DNA from: Rhodoblastus sp963703385
Lineage (GTDB): Bacteria > Pseudomonadota > Alphaproteobacteria > Rhizobiales > Beijerinckiaceae
Length of the DNA: 64,000 bases
Assembly: GCA_963703385.1 (NCBI GenBank)
Contig: OY969816.1
Location: 124,001 to 188,000, forward strand
Direction of reading: 5' to 3'
In this document: positions 35,707 through 45,261 of the stretch, piece after piece
Layout: every line of letters starts with the position of its first letter
Numbering within the stretch: the stretch's first letter is position 1
Translations under genes and position numbers: made by a program
Notes under the pieces: generated by a model
Databases searched by the model: none
Seen by the model: only the letters and a program-made list of their open reading frames with translations
Told to the model about the DNA's origin: nothing

Positions 35707-38055
35707 ATGAACGCGCGGCACAGCGACTTCGAGTTGGATGACGGCCGGGACGAGATCGACCTCGGCGGCGTCGCGGCCGCGCTGGGGCGCAGGAAGCGCC
35801 TCATCCTGAGCGTCATGCTGGGCGCGCTGGCGGCGGCGGTCCTGTTCGTGACTTTGGTCAAACCGCGCTATGTCGCCGAATCCCGCATCCTGATCGAGAA
35901 TCAGGAGAGCTATTTCACCAGCGCCGGGCCGGAGGGGTCGCGCGCGGAAACGGGCGACGCGCTCGACGAATCGGCGATCAACAGCCAGATCCAGATTCTC
36001 ACCTCGCGCGATCTCGCGCGCAAGGCGGTCCAGGCTCTCCATCTTCAGGGCGACCCCGAATTCGATCCGGCGGCCGGAGGCCTGAGCCTTTTGACGCGGC
36101 CGCTGGTCCTGCTCGGGCTGATGCGCGGCCCGGCCGACCAGCCGGTCGGCGATCGGCTGCTGACCAATTTCATCGACCATCTCACGGTGATGTCGCCGTC
36201 CAAGACGCGGGTGCTGCAGGTCGAGTTTTCGTCCCACGACCCGGAACTCGCCGCGCGCGGCGCCAATGCGGTGGCCGACCTCTATATCGACATGAAGTCG
36301 CAGGCCAAGCGCGAGGAAGCGCATCAGGCGGCCGAGGCGCTCAAACCCTTGATCGCCTCGCTGGAGACCAAGGTGGCCGACGCCGATGCGAAGGTCGAGG
36401 CCGTCCGCGCCCAGACCGGGCTTTACGAGAGCGCCGGACAGATCACCGTGCCGACCCAGCAGCTCGGCGAGATCGCGACCCGGCTGGCGGAGGCGCGCGC
36501 CGCGCAATCGGACGCGCAGGCCAGGGCGAATACGCTGCGCGATCTGCTGAAAATGGGCCGCCTGTCGGATGCCGGCGACATCGCCAAGAGCGACCTGGTG
36601 CGCAGAATCTCGGACCAGCGCGTGGCGGTGCGCGCGCAGCTCGCAGCGGAATCGCGCACGCTTCTGCCCGGCCATCCGCGCATCAAGGAGCTCGAAGGTC
36701 AGCTGGGCGACCTCGACGCGCAGTTGCGCCTGGCGGTGGACAAGGCCGCGCGCGGCTACGAGGACGACGCTCATGTGGCTGCGGCCCGTGTCGTCAATCT
36801 GGAGGCCTTGCTCGAATTGCAGAAGACCGCGGTCGGCGCCTCCAACGCCGACGCCGCCAAATTGCTCGAACTGCAGCGCGAGTCCAAAACCCTGATGGAC
36901 CAGCTGGCCAGCCTCTCGTCGAAATATCAGGCCGCGCTCGCTCGCGATTCCGCCGATTCCGCGCCCCCCGACGCCCGCGTCATTTCGCGCGCCCTGGCGC
37001 CAAGCCAGCCGGCGTTTCCCAAAAAGCTGCCGATCATCGTTTTCGCGACTCTGGCGGGCCTGTTCTTCCCGGTCGCTTTTGTGATCGCCGGCGAAATATC
37101 GGGCGGGCGGCGCCGCAGGCCCGAAAAGTTCGCGCCGGCCGCGCGGCATAAACATGCCTCGATCGGCGACCTCAAGCGCGCCGTCGCCGAATTCGGCCAG
37201 GGCGGCGTGGCGGCCCAGCCGAAGCCACGCTTTTTCGAGCGGGTCCGGCAGGCGGCGGCGGAATTTTCCGCGCCCGCCGTCTCGCTGGATGACGAGGCGA
37301 GGGAAGCCGCGCCGGCGCTGGCGCCGGAAAATGACGAAACAGCCGACGCCCTCGCCGTCTTCGCGCCGGAGACGGAGGACGCGCCCAAGGCGGACGACCC
37401 GTTCGCGATGGCCGACGCCCGGGGTTCGCCGCTCCAGGTCCGGACCGGCGCCGCGCGCGCGCTCGTCCAGCGCCTTGCCGAGGCCGGCGCTCATGGCGGC
37501 GCCAAGATCCTGGGCGCCAAGATCCTGGTGGTGAGTGATCCGGAGTCGGCCTCCGCTTGCGCCGCGCTGGCGCTCGCCCGGGCGCTGGCCCGCCAAGGCC
37601 GCGCGATCCTGGTGCAGATCGACGATTCCGATCCGGTTTTGGCGGCGGAGCTCGAATCGGCCCAAGAAAGCGATCTTGACATTGATCTTTTCGACGACGT
37701 CCAGCCGGGGCTGGCGCACCTCCTGTCCGGCGAGGCGTCTTTCGCCGAAACCATCTACCGTGACGGCGCCTCGCGGCTGCATATCATCCAGTCGGGCGGG
37801 CCGGTCGAGGCCGCGCCGGCCGATCTCGATCTCGTGCTCGACGCGCTCCACGCGACCTATGATTTCGCCCTTTTCGCCGCGGGCGCCGGTACGCAAGCCG
37901 CGCGGATCGCGCGGGAGGCCGATCTCACCTTGATCTATGCCGAAGACGCGGGGGCGCGCAGCTTTTTGTCCGACGATTTCGCCGCCGCCGGGGCGCGCAT
38001 CATTCTGCTCGCCGGCCGCGATTCGCTTGGCGAAATCGCCGAAATGGCGGCATAA
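35707..38055 (+). CDS. GumC/Wzc-type polysaccharide co-polymerase with degenerate kinase domain
   Basis: A 782-residue inner-membrane protein. It has a Wzz domain with first helix near residues 35-55 (LILSVMLGALAAAVLFVTLV), a long coiled coil (about 195-410), and a G-rich segment with second helix (PKKLPIIVFATLAGLFFPVA). The cytoplasmic C-terminus (about 590-782) resembles the BY-kinase fold: ILVVSDPESASACAALALAR, VQIDDSDPV. It lacks the Walker A GKT/S and a tyrosine tail, so it is probably not a kinase. It controls chain length and export with the OPX lipoprotein. Confidence 0.87.
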   Translation: MNARHSDFELDDGRDEIDLGGVAAALGRRKRLILSVMLGALAAAVLFVTLVKPRYVAESRILIENQESYFTSAGPEGSRAETGDALDESAINSQIQILTSRDLARKAVQALHLQGDPEFDPAAGGLSLLTRPLVLLGLMRGPADQPVGDRLLTNFIDHLTVMSPSKTRVLQVEFSSHDPELAARGANAVADLYIDMKSQAKREEAHQAAEALKPLIASLETKVADADAKVEAVRAQTGLYESAGQITVPTQQLGEIATRLAEARAAQSDAQARANTLRDLLKMGRLSDAGDIAKSDLVRRISDQRVAVRAQLAAESRTLLPGHPRIKELEGQLGDLDAQLRLAVDKAARGYEDDAHVAAARVVNLEALLELQKTAVGASNADAAKLLELQRESKTLMDQLASLSSKYQAALARDSADSAPPDARVISRALAPSQPAFPKKLPIIVFATLAGLFFPVAFVIAGEISGGRRRRPEKFAPAARHKHASIGDLKRAVAEFGQGGVAAQPKPRFFERVRQAAAEFSAPAVSLDDEAREAAPALAPENDETADALAVFAPETEDAPKADDPFAMADARGSPLQVRTGAARALVQRLAEAGAHGGAKILGAKILVVSDPESASACAALALARALARQGRAILVQIDDSDPVLAAELESAQESDLDIDLFDDVQPGLAHLLSGEASFAETIYRDGASRLHIIQSGGPVEAAPADLDLVLDALHATYDFALFAAGAGTQAARIAREADLTLIYAEDAGARSFLSDDFAAAGARIILLAGRDSLGEIAEMAA

Positions 38056-38080
38056 TCATTTGTTGCGCGGAGATGACGCC

Positions 38081-38563
38081 TTGACCGAGTTCTCAAAAAT
38101 CGAGGTCCGAACCATCGATGGTTCGGTGCAAAAGATGGCTGATTTTGGCGGCAAGGTTGTGCTGATCGTCAATGTCGCCAGCAAATGCGGCTTCACCCCG
38201 CAATATTCGGGGCTGGAGGCGCTGCACGAAACTTATTCCGCGCGCGGATTCGATGTTCTGGGCTTTCCCTGCGACCAGTTCGGCCATCAGGAGCCGGGCG
38301 ACGAAGCCGAGATCAAAAATTTCTGCGCCCTCAATTACGGCGTGACCTTTCCGATGTTCGCCAAGATCGAGGTCAACGGCGACAACGCCCATCCGCTCTA
38401 TCGCGCCCTGAAAAAAGCGGCGCCCGGTTTTTTGGGAACCGAGGCGATCAAATGGAATTTCACCAAATTTCTGCTGGGCCGCGACGGCAAGGTTTTGAAG
38501 CGCTATGCGCCGAACGACAAGCCGGAGGACCTTGCCGGCGATATTGAAAAGGCGCTCGGCTAG
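38081..38563 (+). CDS. Glutathione peroxidase family protein
   Basis: A 160-residue thiol peroxidase of the Gpx family from a TTG start after GCGGAGATG. The peroxidatic Cys is in NVASKCGFTPQY; a second Cys is in FPCDQFGHQEPG; the Trp of the active site is in IKWNFTKFLLGRDG. It reduces hydroperoxides in the cytoplasm, likely using thioredoxin in the non-seleno type. It follows the co-polymerase gene by 25 bases. Confidence 0.9.
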   Translation: MTEFSKIEVRTIDGSVQKMADFGGKVVLIVNVASKCGFTPQYSGLEALHETYSARGFDVLGFPCDQFGHQEPGDEAEIKNFCALNYGVTFPMFAKIEVNGDNAHPLYRALKKAAPGFLGTEAIKWNFTKFLLGRDGKVLKRYAPNDKPEDLAGDIEKALG

Positions 38564-38662
38564 CGGTCAAAATCGCAACTCCGGCGCGCCCCGGGCGATG
38601 ACGGGTTTCGGCTTGAAGCGACCTACGCTGGCGAGCGCGAATGACGGCTGGGCGCCGTCGAA

Positions 38663-39467
38663 TTAATGGGGGCGCGCCGCCCGCGCTTCAGCGATCTGCG
38701 CCTTCAGGGCCGGAAGGCCCACGGCGCCCACAAGCAAATGCTTGCCGACGACATAGGTGGGCGTGCCGGTCACGCCGAGAGCCGCGCCGAGCTTGACCGT
38801 TTCGTCAATTGTCGCGACGACCTCCGCGCTCGCCATGTCGCGGGCGAGCCGGTCCATGTCGAACCCGGTTTCGCGCGCGACGTCGAGCGCCCTGGCTTCG
38901 CTCACCGGGCCGGGCGTTCGCAACAAAGCCTGATGAAAGGTCAGATATTTCGAGGGATCCTGCATCCGCGCGGCGATCGCGACCCGCGCGGCGGCGGCCG
39001 AACCCGGGCCTAGCACCGGGTATTCCTTCAGCACGATCTTCAAGCGAGGATCATCCTTGAGCAGCTCAAGCGTATCGCCCAGCGCGCGCCGGCAATAGCC
39101 GCAATTGTAATCGAAGAACTCGACCAGCGTTATGTCGCCGCGGGGGTCGCCGAGGGTGACCTGATGCGGCGAGTTCGAACAGGGCGGCCGACTGGCCGGC
39201 GATGACCGCGGAGCGGTCGATGGCCGTCCCGCCCGCGGCCTTGCCCGCTGCGCCGGGGTGGCGTTTCAGGATTGCGGCGAGAATTTGCCCGAACGCTTCC
39301 GGATGTTTGATGAAATAGCCCTTGACGATCTCGCCGAGTTCTTCGGGGTGGCTGGCGAGATAATCCTTGACGATGGCTTCGACTTGCCCGCGCTGGTCCT
39401 GCGCCTGGGCGCCCGGCGAGGCCACGGCGATGAGGATGGCGGCGCCTGCCTTGGCCCAGACTTTCAT
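38663..39467 (-). pseudogene. DsbA-family thiol-disulfide oxidoreductase, frameshifted
   Basis: The N-terminal part (from 39467) has a signal peptide (AGAAILIAVASPGAQA) and a helical region (VEAIVKDYLASHPEELGEIV). Near 39168-39175 one extra base shifts the frame. The adjacent frame then reads PHQVTLGDPRGDITLVEFFD followed by YNCGYCRR, the CxxC active site, then KIVLKEYPVLGPGS and TGTPTYVVG with the cis-Pro. The restored product (about 267 residues) is a periplasmic DsbA/Com1-like protein. It lies 22 bases downstream of a large Cys-rich secreted protein gene, a logical substrate. The shift could be a sequence error. Confidence 0.78.
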
Positions 39468-39489
39468 ATCGCTTCTCCACTCGGATGGC

Positions 39490-42246
39490 TCATTGCAAGG
39501 ATCCGCGGCCCGGCGAGCCAAGCCCGGGGCCAGGGCCCCAACCCGGCCTGAATCCGCCGCCAGGATAAAAGTTCGGACGCGGTCCCATGTAGCCCGGTCC
39601 CGGCAAAGGCGCGCAAACGCCGAAACGATTGCGGAAAAAGCCCGGCGGACAGCGCGGCGGGCGGATCGGCCGGCAAAAGCCGAGCGGGCCGCGCACAAAA
39701 CCCGGACCGCAGGCCGGAAGGGACGGAAGCACGCAATGGCGGTGACGGTCGAGGACCCTCCCCTTCGGGCAGGCGAGCGCCGCTGGCGGGGCGCAGCGGC
39801 CAGAACCCAGCCTGCGCATCCCGGGAGGGCACGCCGCGCGCCGGCGCGGCGCCGCGACGCATCTGCCGCGGATGAGCGCAGTTCCTTCCGGGCAGGCTCG
39901 CGGCGCGCCCAAGCAACGTTTGCCGTCGGCGCTCAGATGGCGCAGCAGGCAGCAGGAGCCGTTCGAAACCGGGGCATAGCCCGCCGCGCAGGACGGAACG
40001 GGCGGCGGCGTCAGGATCAGCTTCTTCTTCGGCGCCGGACAGGCGCTGCGGTTGGCGGCATCGACCGGCGTCGGGCAGCATTCGCCGTTGCTTGTCACAT
40101 TGGCCGGCGCACAGCAGGGGCCGTCCGGGGTGGGGATCAGCCCCGCCCCGCAGCAGGACGGTCCTGGTTTGAACGGAACCAGGACCAGGCATTGGCTGTT
40201 GTTAGGGCCGCTCGGCGCCTGGCCCGCCGGGCAGCACTGGCCCGTCGAAGTCGCCTGGCTCGCGAGACAGCAAACGCCGCTGGCGTCGACATAACCCGGA
40301 GCACAGCCCGGCGGGCAATTCGCGCCGCCGGCGGAGGACGAACAGCCGGGCGGCGTCTGAGCGCATTGGCCGTTGACCAGCGCGGTCGGGCAGCAGGCCT
40401 GGGCGCCGTTCGCGCCGGAATAGATGTGGCCGTTGTCGCAGCAATAATTGCTGGCGCCGATCGCCGTTTGCCCGGCGGGACAAGACGAATTCGAACAGGC
40501 GGCGTTGGCGGCCAGAGCCGCCGGCGGACAGCAGACGCCGCCGATCTGGACGTCTGGCCGTTGGCAGGCCGGCTCGCAGCTCGATTTTCCGTCGCCGCGA
40601 CGGCGAACCTGGTTCGGCGGGCAACCCCAAATCGGCGGAGGCGGCGGCGGCGGCTTGACCTTGCGCGGCGGCGGCGGGCCAGGCGGTCGCGCGCCCTCGG
40701 ACGGAAGAGCGGGTGGCGGAGCGGCCGACGCCGGCGCATAGACGGGCGCGAACGCCTTCTCCGCGCACGCGAGGCGGATGGCCAGCGCGCCCAGCCGGCC
40801 ATGGCTGGGAACCTCCCAGGGGCCGTCGCCGTAGCCGACGTAGTAACTTTGCCAGGGCGGAACATTACGCGGCCGGTCGAGCCAGAGGCCTTCGCCTTGA
40901 AGCCCATCGACATGGAGCGGGCCGCCCGCGGCCAGCCGCCTGGCGGTCTCGGGATCGGGGGAGTCGCGGAGATCCTCGCCGGTTCCCCACAGGAAGCCTC
41001 CACAGGACCCGGCATAGATGGCGCCGAACCGGTCGTAATTCGGTCCTTCGGCCACGCCTCCATCGGCGTTGCGCAGGGCGCCCGGGAAGCCGATCGCATA
41101 TTCGTCGGGAACTTCTTGCCAGACGCGCCGCGGGCCCGGGGCTTGCCCGACGATCGCGAACCGCAGCACACGGCCGACCCCGGGCGCGGCCAGCGGCTCG
41201 AACGTCATCGATCCCGTCGGCGCCGCGCGTTCGGCAAGCAGCATGCGGCCCTGATGGTCGAAGGCGATCGAGGCGATTTCCGTCGGTCCGGCGGCGGGCG
41301 GCGCCTGCAATTCGATGACCGCATCGCCGCCAAAGCCGCCGTCCTCGCGCAGAGAGACGGACCAGACCCGCAGGCTGTCGGCGACGGAGTAATAAAGCCG
41401 TCCCTCGTGGACGGCGAGCGCGAAGACCCGCCGCGCCGGCGCCGCGTATCCCCAGGCGTCGGGGTCGCCGCTGTCGAAGGTCGCGGCGGTGGGATCGAGC
41501 GGCGTCTGCGGGTTCCAGGCGACAGGGGGAAGCCCTTGTGCGCCGAGGCCGGCGGCGCCGTGATCGTAAACGCCGAGATCCGAGCCGCTGAGGGAAAAGC
41601 GGTGGATGAGGCCGCTCTCGCGATCCGACGCATAAAGCGACTTCGAATGCGCATCATAGGCCAACGCCCCCAAAGCCGCGCCGGAATTGGGTCGCCCTTC
41701 AGTCGTCACATCGGCGAACACAGAGACTTTGGCGCTGATCCCGTCGATCCGGTAAATCGTTCCCGGCCCGCCTTGAGGCCCCCACAGGCCCGGCATGAAG
41801 CGCGCGCCGGGCGCGCCGGCCCGCACGTGGACCCAGGCGCCGGTCGAGCCCGGCGCGACGATGGGCAAGCCATAGGCCGAGGTCGCGGCGAGGTAAATAT
41901 TGGGCGGGACCTGATCGTCAAGGACCACTCCGAACACCTGTCCGACGTCCCGGGCGGCGAAAGTGAACGGCTTGGGGATGTCGACGAATTGCCCGACTGG
42001 CGGGCCGGCGATACGCCGCAAATCGAGAACGCGGGCGCTTGGGCCTGCGAGGTCGATCATCGTCTTTGCTCCGGGATCCTCACCGGGCGCAATGCTGACC
42101 GGCGGCGGCGCGCCGGAAAAACCGGTGACGACGGCCTCGCCCGGGGCGACGACCGAAAAGGGCGGCGGCTGCTGCGCCTCCGCGGCTCCGGTCGTAACAA
42201 AAACGGCGGCGGCCAAGGCGATAAAACCGTGAACGATCCGGCGCAT
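39490..42246 (-). CDS. Secreted protein: beta-propeller plus cysteine-rich repeats
   Basis: A 918-residue exported protein. Its signal peptide is RIVHGFIALAAAVFVTTGAA. Residues 40-500 look like a beta-propeller (ALAYDAHSKSLYASDRES, VFALAVHEGRLYYSVADS, IASIAFDHQGRMLLAE). A Pro-rich linker follows, then about 300 residues of cysteine-rich repeats with CC pairs (GVCCPPAALAA, YCCDNGH, ACCPTALVNGQC, GECCPTPVDAANRSACP) and a Pro/Gly/Arg tail. A long plus-strand open frame over the same region is a shadow. No family is recognised for the whole protein. Confidence 0.7.
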   Translation of the reverse strand: MRRIVHGFIALAAAVFVTTGAAEAQQPPPFSVVAPGEAVVTGFSGAPPPVSIAPGEDPGAKTMIDLAGPSARVLDLRRIAGPPVGQFVDIPKPFTFAARDVGQVFGVVLDDQVPPNIYLAATSAYGLPIVAPGSTGAWVHVRAGAPGARFMPGLWGPQGGPGTIYRIDGISAKVSVFADVTTEGRPNSGAALGALAYDAHSKSLYASDRESGLIHRFSLSGSDLGVYDHGAAGLGAQGLPPVAWNPQTPLDPTAATFDSGDPDAWGYAAPARRVFALAVHEGRLYYSVADSLRVWSVSLREDGGFGGDAVIELQAPPAAGPTEIASIAFDHQGRMLLAERAAPTGSMTFEPLAAPGVGRVLRFAIVGQAPGPRRVWQEVPDEYAIGFPGALRNADGGVAEGPNYDRFGAIYAGSCGGFLWGTGEDLRDSPDPETARRLAAGGPLHVDGLQGEGLWLDRPRNVPPWQSYYVGYGDGPWEVPSHGRLGALAIRLACAEKAFAPVYAPASAAPPPALPSEGARPPGPPPPRKVKPPPPPPPIWGCPPNQVRRRGDGKSSCEPACQRPDVQIGGVCCPPAALAANAACSNSSCPAGQTAIGASNYCCDNGHIYSGANGAQACCPTALVNGQCAQTPPGCSSSAGGANCPPGCAPGYVDASGVCCLASQATSTGQCCPAGQAPSGPNNSQCLVLVPFKPGPSCCGAGLIPTPDGPCCAPANVTSNGECCPTPVDAANRSACPAPKKKLILTPPPVPSCAAGYAPVSNGSCCLLRHLSADGKRCLGAPRACPEGTALIRGRCVAAPRRRAACPPGMRRLGSGRCAPPAALACPKGRVLDRHRHCVLPSLPACGPGFVRGPLGFCRPIRPPRCPPGFFRNRFGVCAPLPGPGYMGPRPNFYPGGGFRPGWGPGPGLGSPGRGSLQ

Positions 42247-42319
42247 GCTGACAGCGGCGGCGGGCCGACGGCCTCGATTCCTCATGCGCGCTATTTCGCC
42301 CCACTCGGCCATGGTCCGC

Positions 42320-43507
42320 CTATTGAGTTGTCGTGTTGGGCCCGCAGGTTCCACTGCTCAGGTTCGGCGTGGAGCCGGCGGGACAGCAGGTTCCGCACGA
42401 AGTCACTTGCGTCGGATCGCAACAGGTTCCGTCCGGCGTTCTCACCGCATTGCTGGCGCAGGGCGGCACGCAATTGTTGCGATAATTGACCTGGCCCGGC
42501 GGGCAGGCCTTGCCGGTGAGCGAAGGCGGACAGATCGACCCTTCGGGATTATACTGGCCGGGAACCGGCGGCACGGCGGCCCGGCCGGTCTGATCGCAAA
42601 TGCAGACTTGCGACAACGGACCCGACGGCGCCGCCGGATGGGTGTTTTTCGAGGGGTCGGAACTCGTCGGGCACTGGCAGGAATAGGTCCAGGTGCAATC
42701 GTAGAACTCGTTGTTCTGGCAGGGCCAGCCGACGCTGGCGTCCTGCGGCGTCGGCTGCTCGCCCAGCTGCATCGGGCTCGGGCAGAGGCAATATTGCGGT
42801 TGGCAGGCGTCAACCAGATTGGTGACCAGGGCGCCGTTCGGGGTTTGATCGACGCGCGAGGGCGGCGGGTTGCTGTTCTCGCCATAGATCGAGCCGCAAT
42901 CGACCTCTTGAGGCGGGGACGGCGTGCAGCTGCAGCCCTGGCCGAACAGCGCCTGCTGCAGACCGCACAACGCCTGCTGGAAGCAGCCGCCAAGCGAACC
43001 GACAATCTGACCAACGCCTTGTTCGAGATCGCAGGCGCATTGCGCGATGCTGATCGGGTCGCCCAGGCCGGTGATCGACTGGATCACGCTGGGATCGACG
43101 CCCAACGGGCTCAACCAGCTCTGCAAGGCGTTGACGTCCTGGACCGCCGTGTTGAGCTGGGAGCAGAGATTATCGACCGACCCTTGCCCTTGGGCCGCGG
43201 CGACGCCGCCAAGCGACGCCGCCAGGCCCGCCGACAGCGCGCAGGCGCCGCCATCCGCGCATGCGGCCCCGCACGCGCCCGACGACAGCGATCCCACAGT
43301 GTTCTCAAATCCGTTCAGGAAGTCGCCGAAATTGCAGCCATCGCCGCGCGCCTGCCGCGGCGCGGCCACCAAGGCCGTCAGCGCCAGGGCCGCGGCGAAG
43401 ATCGGGAACAGCCGAAACGATCGAGCAGGGTGGAGTTTGGGTAACAGCCGACAGATCGTCCGCATGGACGCCGTCAAAACCGAAAAAGAAACGTCTCCAT
43501 CCGGCAT
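42320..43507 (-). CDS. Secreted cysteine-rich protein
   Basis: A protein of about 395 residues. A signal peptide-like segment (LFPIFAAALALTALVAAPRQ) precedes a region with many spaced Cys (GDGCNFGDFLNG, SSGACGAACADGGACALSAG, CACDLEQGVGQIVG, CSCTPSPPQEVDCG) and a C-terminal repeat (ACPPGQVNYRNNCVPPCASN, CCDPTQVTSCGTCCPAGST) like that of the next gene. Starts at 43507 or 43465 are possible and neither has a strong ribosome site. With the propeller protein and the DsbA-like gene it forms a likely operon. Confidence 0.65.
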   Translation of the reverse strand: MPDGDVSFSVLTASMRTICRLLPKLHPARSFRLFPIFAAALALTALVAAPRQARGDGCNFGDFLNGFENTVGSLSSGACGAACADGGACALSAGLAASLGGVAAAQGQGSVDNLCSQLNTAVQDVNALQSWLSPLGVDPSVIQSITGLGDPISIAQCACDLEQGVGQIVGSLGGCFQQALCGLQQALFGQGCSCTPSPPQEVDCGSIYGENSNPPPSRVDQTPNGALVTNLVDACQPQYCLCPSPMQLGEQPTPQDASVGWPCQNNEFYDCTWTYSCQCPTSSDPSKNTHPAAPSGPLSQVCICDQTGRAAVPPVPGQYNPEGSICPPSLTGKACPPGQVNYRNNCVPPCASNAVRTPDGTCCDPTQVTSCGTCCPAGSTPNLSSGTCGPNTTTQ

Positions 43508-43824
43508 CGCCGCGCCGTTTCGATAGCGGAACGGTTCGAGCTTGTGCGCGTCTTTGCGATAAGTCAAGCCAGGACAAGCCAAGACAAGCCGTATCCGGGT
43601 GACCGCTTTCCGTTGCTTGGCGCCATCCACCGGTCGGCGCCAAGCGTCGGATTTCGACCACGTTCGGCGTGCGAAAAAGGGCAACCCGGTCGGTCGCGCA
43701 TCAATGCTGCGAAAATGTTTCCATTCAGAGCCGCTTGCGATCCAGCCAACTTTCCATCGGCTCTGGCTCGCCGGCGCCTCCAGTTGTAGATTCCGCTCAC
43801 ACGGCTGCTTGGAGGACGCAACCC
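43508..43824. other. Divergent intergenic region with phased repeats
   Basis: No gene is seen. CAAGCC occurs three times at exactly 10-base spacing (43565, 43575, 43585), and a perfect 10-base inverted repeat GCTTGGCGCC / GGCGCCAAGC lies at 43615-43645. These may be control elements for the Cys-rich operon. Confidence 0.45.
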
Positions 43825-44277
43825 ATGGCCACCCATTCCCTTGCTTCGGCCCCTGAAGAACAGGATTTGCCTGCCGCGGCCGCAACCGGCCGCGTCAGGG
43901 GATTGCTGCGCGCCGAGGGCGCTCTCGTCCTGGCCCTGGCGATCCTGGCCTATCGCCATCTGGGCGGAAGCTGGACGTTTTTCGCCGTGCTTTTTCTCGC
44001 GCCCGATCTCGCCATGGCCGGCTATCTCTTCGGCCCGCGCCGCGGCGCTCTGATTTACAATCTCGGCCACACCTATCTGGCGCCGGCGCTGCTGGGCGCC
44101 GCCGGTTCTGCGCTCGCCATGCCCGGGCTTTACGGGCCGGCCCTGATCTGGGCCGCGCATATCGGCGCCGACCGGCTTTTGGGTTTTGGGCTGAAATATC
44201 CGGCCGGATTCGGCGCCACCCATCTGGGATGGCGCCTTGGCGATCATTCCGCCTTCTTGGCCGTCAGCTCGCGATAA
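43825..44277 (+). CDS. DUF4260 family membrane protein
   Basis: A 150-residue protein with about four membrane helices. The order LLRAEGALVLALAILAYRHL, FLAPDLAMAGYLFGPRRGA, YNLGHTYLAPALLG and WAAHIGADRLLGFGLKYP is the DUF4260 signature, a small membrane family of unknown role. GGAGGA lies before the ATG. Its last 34 bases overlap the 3' end of the convergent mipZ gene. Confidence 0.88.
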   Translation: MATHSLASAPEEQDLPAAAATGRVRGLLRAEGALVLALAILAYRHLGGSWTFFAVLFLAPDLAMAGYLFGPRRGALIYNLGHTYLAPALLGAAGSALAMPGLYGPALIWAAHIGADRLLGFGLKYPAGFGATHLGWRLGDHSAFLAVSSR

Positions 44278-45167
44278 TAGCCGGAAATCGCCTCGAACCA
44301 GATATGGCGGGACTGGAGATGATTCGCGCCTTCGACCCGCGACGGCAGCATCAGGTCGCCGAGCAGGGTCTCGATCTCGCGCCGGGCGGAAATCTGTGAC
44401 GGCGTCAGGGTGTGATTCGCCTCTTCCAGCGCGTCGAGCGCGGTCAGGCCGAGCGGGAAAAGCTCACGGAAGATGACGCGGTCATGCAGCCCCTCGGCGA
44501 CGCGGAACTGCAATTCCACCGCGAGTTTGCGCAGGGCCTGATCAACCTGCCGGGCGTTGTTGCTCTGCAGGCTGGCGATGCGGTTGCGCACCAGCACCCA
44601 GTCGATCAGGCCGTTGTCCACCAGCCGGCGCTTGCGCCGCGCCTCGATCACGATCTCGGCGTATTGCGACACCATGCCGCGTCGCGCGCGGTCGTGATGG
44701 ACTCGCGACAGCACGTCCATGTCGATGAAACTGTCGTTCATCGGCGAAATCAGGGTGTCGGCGAGCGAATGGGCCAGCCGCATCAGATAGGAATCGCTCG
44801 CCGGCGTGTCGATCACCACAAATTCGTATTCATGCTCGACCTCGCCGATCGCCTCGGCGAAAACCGCGAATTCGGCCGATTCGTTCTGATGGACATCGGC
44901 GCCTTCGGCGCGGTCCGGCGCGAAATGGCGCGGCAGCTCCACCCGCCACGGCGCGGTGTTGGCGAAGGAGGCGCGATTCTCGAAAAAGCGGGTCAGGCTG
45001 CGCTGGCGGATGTCGAGGTCGATCGTGGCGACGCGATAGCCGGCCTTCAGCAGCGCCACGGCGAGATGGATCGACAGGGTGGACTTGCCCGAGCCGCCCT
45101 TTTCATTGGCGACGACGATCACATGCGCGGTTCGCAGTTCTGGCGCGTCGCTGGCTTCAAAGATCAT
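44244..45167 (-). CDS. mipZ: Division-plane positioning ATPase MipZ
   Basis: A ParA/MinD-superfamily ATPase of 307 residues. The deviant Walker A is NEKGGSGKST, with ATIDLDIRQRSLTRFFENRA and VVIDTPASDSYLMRLAHSLA (Walker B). These match MipZ of alphaproteobacteria, which forms a gradient from the poles with ParB and inhibits FtsZ so that division occurs mid-cell. A start at 45185 is possible; 45167 has GGGGAC upstream. It converges with and overlaps the DUF4260 gene. Confidence 0.88.
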   Translation of the reverse strand: MIFEASDAPELRTAHVIVVANEKGGSGKSTLSIHLAVALLKAGYRVATIDLDIRQRSLTRFFENRASFANTAPWRVELPRHFAPDRAEGADVHQNESAEFAVFAEAIGEVEHEYEFVVIDTPASDSYLMRLAHSLADTLISPMNDSFIDMDVLSRVHHDRARRGMVSQYAEIVIEARRKRRLVDNGLIDWVLVRNRIASLQSNNARQVDQALRKLAVELQFRVAEGLHDRVIFRELFPLGLTALDALEEANHTLTPSQISARREIETLLGDLMLPSRVEGANHLQSRHIWFEAISGYYRELTAKKAE

Positions 45168-45261
45168 CGTGCAGGCGGTCCCCATGCGTTGCGCGGAAAT
45201 GGTTGAAGCGAATTTGCCCCGACCCGCAAGGCGCGATTAAGGCGCCTCGAAAAAATTATCA

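Noticed and set aside
39367..42489. A plus-strand open frame of about 1,040 codons.
   Set aside because: It is the complement of the Cys-rich propeller gene. It is Arg/Gly-rich with no family features, and the minus strand has a signal peptide and ordered repeats.
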